17,493 bases of DNA from Candidatus Poribacteria bacterium (lineage in GTDB: Bacteria; Abyssobacteria; SURF-5): the NCBI GenBank assembly GCA_016215705.1, contig JACRIR010000163.1, forward strand, positions 1-17,493, read 5' to 3'. Made by a program: the position numbers and the translations under genes. A model generated the notes under the pieces. That model saw nothing but the letters and a program-made list of their open reading frames with translations, made no database searches and had not been told where the DNA came from. Positions 16,308 through 17,493 of the stretch are shown here, in pieces. Within the stretch, counting starts at the first letter, position 1. Every line of letters begins with the position of its first letter.

Positions 16308-17493
16308 TCAAACGCCATTTCCCCTTCGCTCTTCGGTGAGCAGCAGCGCTATAAGGCGGACGATCCATGTGCCGAAAATAAGCATGACGGTGGATTGATA
16401 GGCGAGCAGGGGATAGGCGCCTTCGGTTTTTGCGAAGAGCTCGACCATGTGCCCCATCAGCTGAGTGAAGGCCGCGCCGCCGAGGAACGTGAAAAAGTTG
16501 ATTATGCCGACGGAGATACCGAGGACTTCGGAAGAGAACGATTCGCGCGCCATCGCATGAGTCAACACCCCGCCTCCGGCCGCCGCCGACATGAGAAACA
16601 GGAGCGCGTGCACCCCCCACCGTGGTATGGATAGAGGCATGAACGCCGGAAAGAACCATACTGTCATAGAAAGGAGCGAGCCTATTACCAGGACACGCTT
16701 GCGCGATTTGAACAGCCGGTCGGACAAAAGGCCCCAAAACGGCGCGCCGCAAATGCCACCCAACGAATACCACAGGAGCGCGTTTCCCATCTCGACCAGC
16801 GAGTAACCGTAGCTCCGGCTCAGGAAAGGTCCGCCCCACAGACTTTGAAACCCTTGCTGTGATGCACCCGCGATCATGAAGATGTTGAGCATAAGGTAGC
16901 TCCGATTCCGCATGAGCGTCCATACCGTTCGCGCCACGGAAGCCAGTTTCTCGCTCATCGTCTCGATCGGGGCAAGGGCGTCGACGCCAGTGGCGCTTGA
17001 GTCTGGAAGCGGGTCATCGTTTTCCGGCGCGTTCTTGACGCGGAAGTAAACGAGAACGATGAGGCCGAGAGTCAAAAGGCCGACCGCCAGGTACGAGTTG
17101 CGCCAACCCATCAGCTTGACCGACAGCGCCAGCGGGCTTGTCGCGAGCATATTTCCGAGCATCCCGAGCGACATGAGTATTCCGAGGATCACGCCGAACT
17201 CGTTCTCTTTGTACCATGCGCTCAGTATCTTGATGAGAGAAAGATAGATGCACGAGATGCCGATCCCTACGAGAATCCTCCCGCATATCGCCACTGCGAA
17301 GCTGTGCGCAACGCCAAAAACAACCGAGCCTGCCGCTGAAAACATGAGCGACAGGATGATCGTGCGCTTCGGGCCGACGTGATCGGCGAGGATGCCGGAG
17401 GGCAATTGCATGAAAGCATAGCAATAGAGCAGGATGCCGCCGAGAAGCCCGAGTTCGGCCGGACCGAGGTTGAACTCGGAAGCAAGCAAATCT
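16308..17493 (-). CDS. major facilitator superfamily transporter, N terminus cut off
   Basis: The visible 394 codons run from the right edge to a TGA at 16308-16310. The protein is an MFS secondary transporter lacking only about the first membrane helix, which lies outside the window. Visible hallmarks are the MFS signature after helix 2, GILADHVGPKRT, the motif RILVGIG in helix 4, and GWRNSYLAVG before helix 6. A polar central loop of about 40 residues (PENDDPLPDSS...) follows helix 6, and the inter-domain copy GLLSDRLFKSRKR is also present. About eleven hydrophobic segments can be counted. A TTG at 17489 is not the true start, because the open frame continues upstream with matching sequence. 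Substrate is unknown. It converges on the two-component operon, so a functional link is not implied. Confidence 0.88.
   Translation of the reverse strand, partial: DLLASEFNLGPAELGLLGGILLYCYAFMQLPSGILADHVGPKRTIILSLMFSAAGSVVFGVAHSFAVAICGRILVGIGISCIYLSLIKILSAWYKENEFGVILGILMSLGMLGNMLATSPLALSVKLMGWRNSYLAVGLLTLGLIVLVYFRVKNAPENDDPLPDSSATGVDALAPIETMSEKLASVARTVWTLMRNRSYLMLNIFMIAGASQQGFQSLWGGPFLSRSYGYSLVEMGNALLWYSLGGICGAPFWGLLSDRLFKSRKRVLVIGSLLSMTVWFFPAFMPLSIPRWGVHALLFLMSAAAGGGVLTHAMARESFSSEVLGISVGIINFFTFLGGAAFTQLMGHMVELFAKTEGAYPLLAYQSTVMLIFGTWIVRLIALLLTEERRGNGV

Noticed and set aside
16090-16923. 277-codon minus-strand open frame across the regulator end and the transporter
   Set aside because: It crosses a palindrome, is rich in Arg/His/Gly, and lies in a different frame from the clear MFS protein.

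Overview
The window is a bacterial replication-origin neighbourhood from a Gram-negative-type, probably anaerobic and uncultured lineage that I cannot name. The evidence is the core order dnaA - dnaN - dciA (DUF721) - gyrB - gyrA, the long (about 817 aa) form of GyrB, strong Shine-Dalgarno sites with some GTG and TTG starts, and an oxygen-sensitive-type 2-hydroxyacyl-CoA dehydratase/benzoyl-CoA reductase activase at the left edge. recF, which often lies between dnaN and gyrB, is absent here.

Layout. 1-333 (minus): 5' part of a CoA-substrate activase with a perfect TATAAT promoter. 334-900: gene-poor, with DnaA boxes all in one orientation, a likely oriC or dnaA control region. 901-2250 dnaA; 2251-2619 a second AT-rich gap with degenerate boxes; 2620-3720 dnaN, coupled through TAATG to dciA (3720-4028). 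4308-6761 gyrB and 6871-9417 gyrA. This block supplies initiation (DnaA), helicase loading (DciA), the sliding clamp (DnaN) and supercoiling (gyrase).

From 9418 on, the window is accessory and rich in repeats. A 45-bp near-perfect palindrome is followed by a 43-aa protein with nine cysteines, which has its own apparent promoter, ribosome site and terminator. Next comes a composite region of MITE-like units (10004-10467) behind a near-consensus promoter, then a GT39/ArnT-like membrane glycosyltransferase (10554-12182). A repeat-filled gap follows, then a membrane histidine kinase (12505-14688) and an NtrC-type sigma-54 activator (14787-16184), very likely a two-component pair split by a REP-like hairpin. 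A convergent, truncated MFS transporter fills the right edge.

Two palindromic repeat families recur between the genes: family A (core GGGGACACGATGC and its complement) at 9520, 12366 and, degenerate, at 16225; family B (GTAGGGGCGAC...) at 12283 and 14703. The outer arms of family A differ between copies but remain complementary, so the hairpin itself seems to be what is conserved. The best candidates for something undescribed are the cysteine-rich mini-protein, the repeat families and the two-sided origin architecture.
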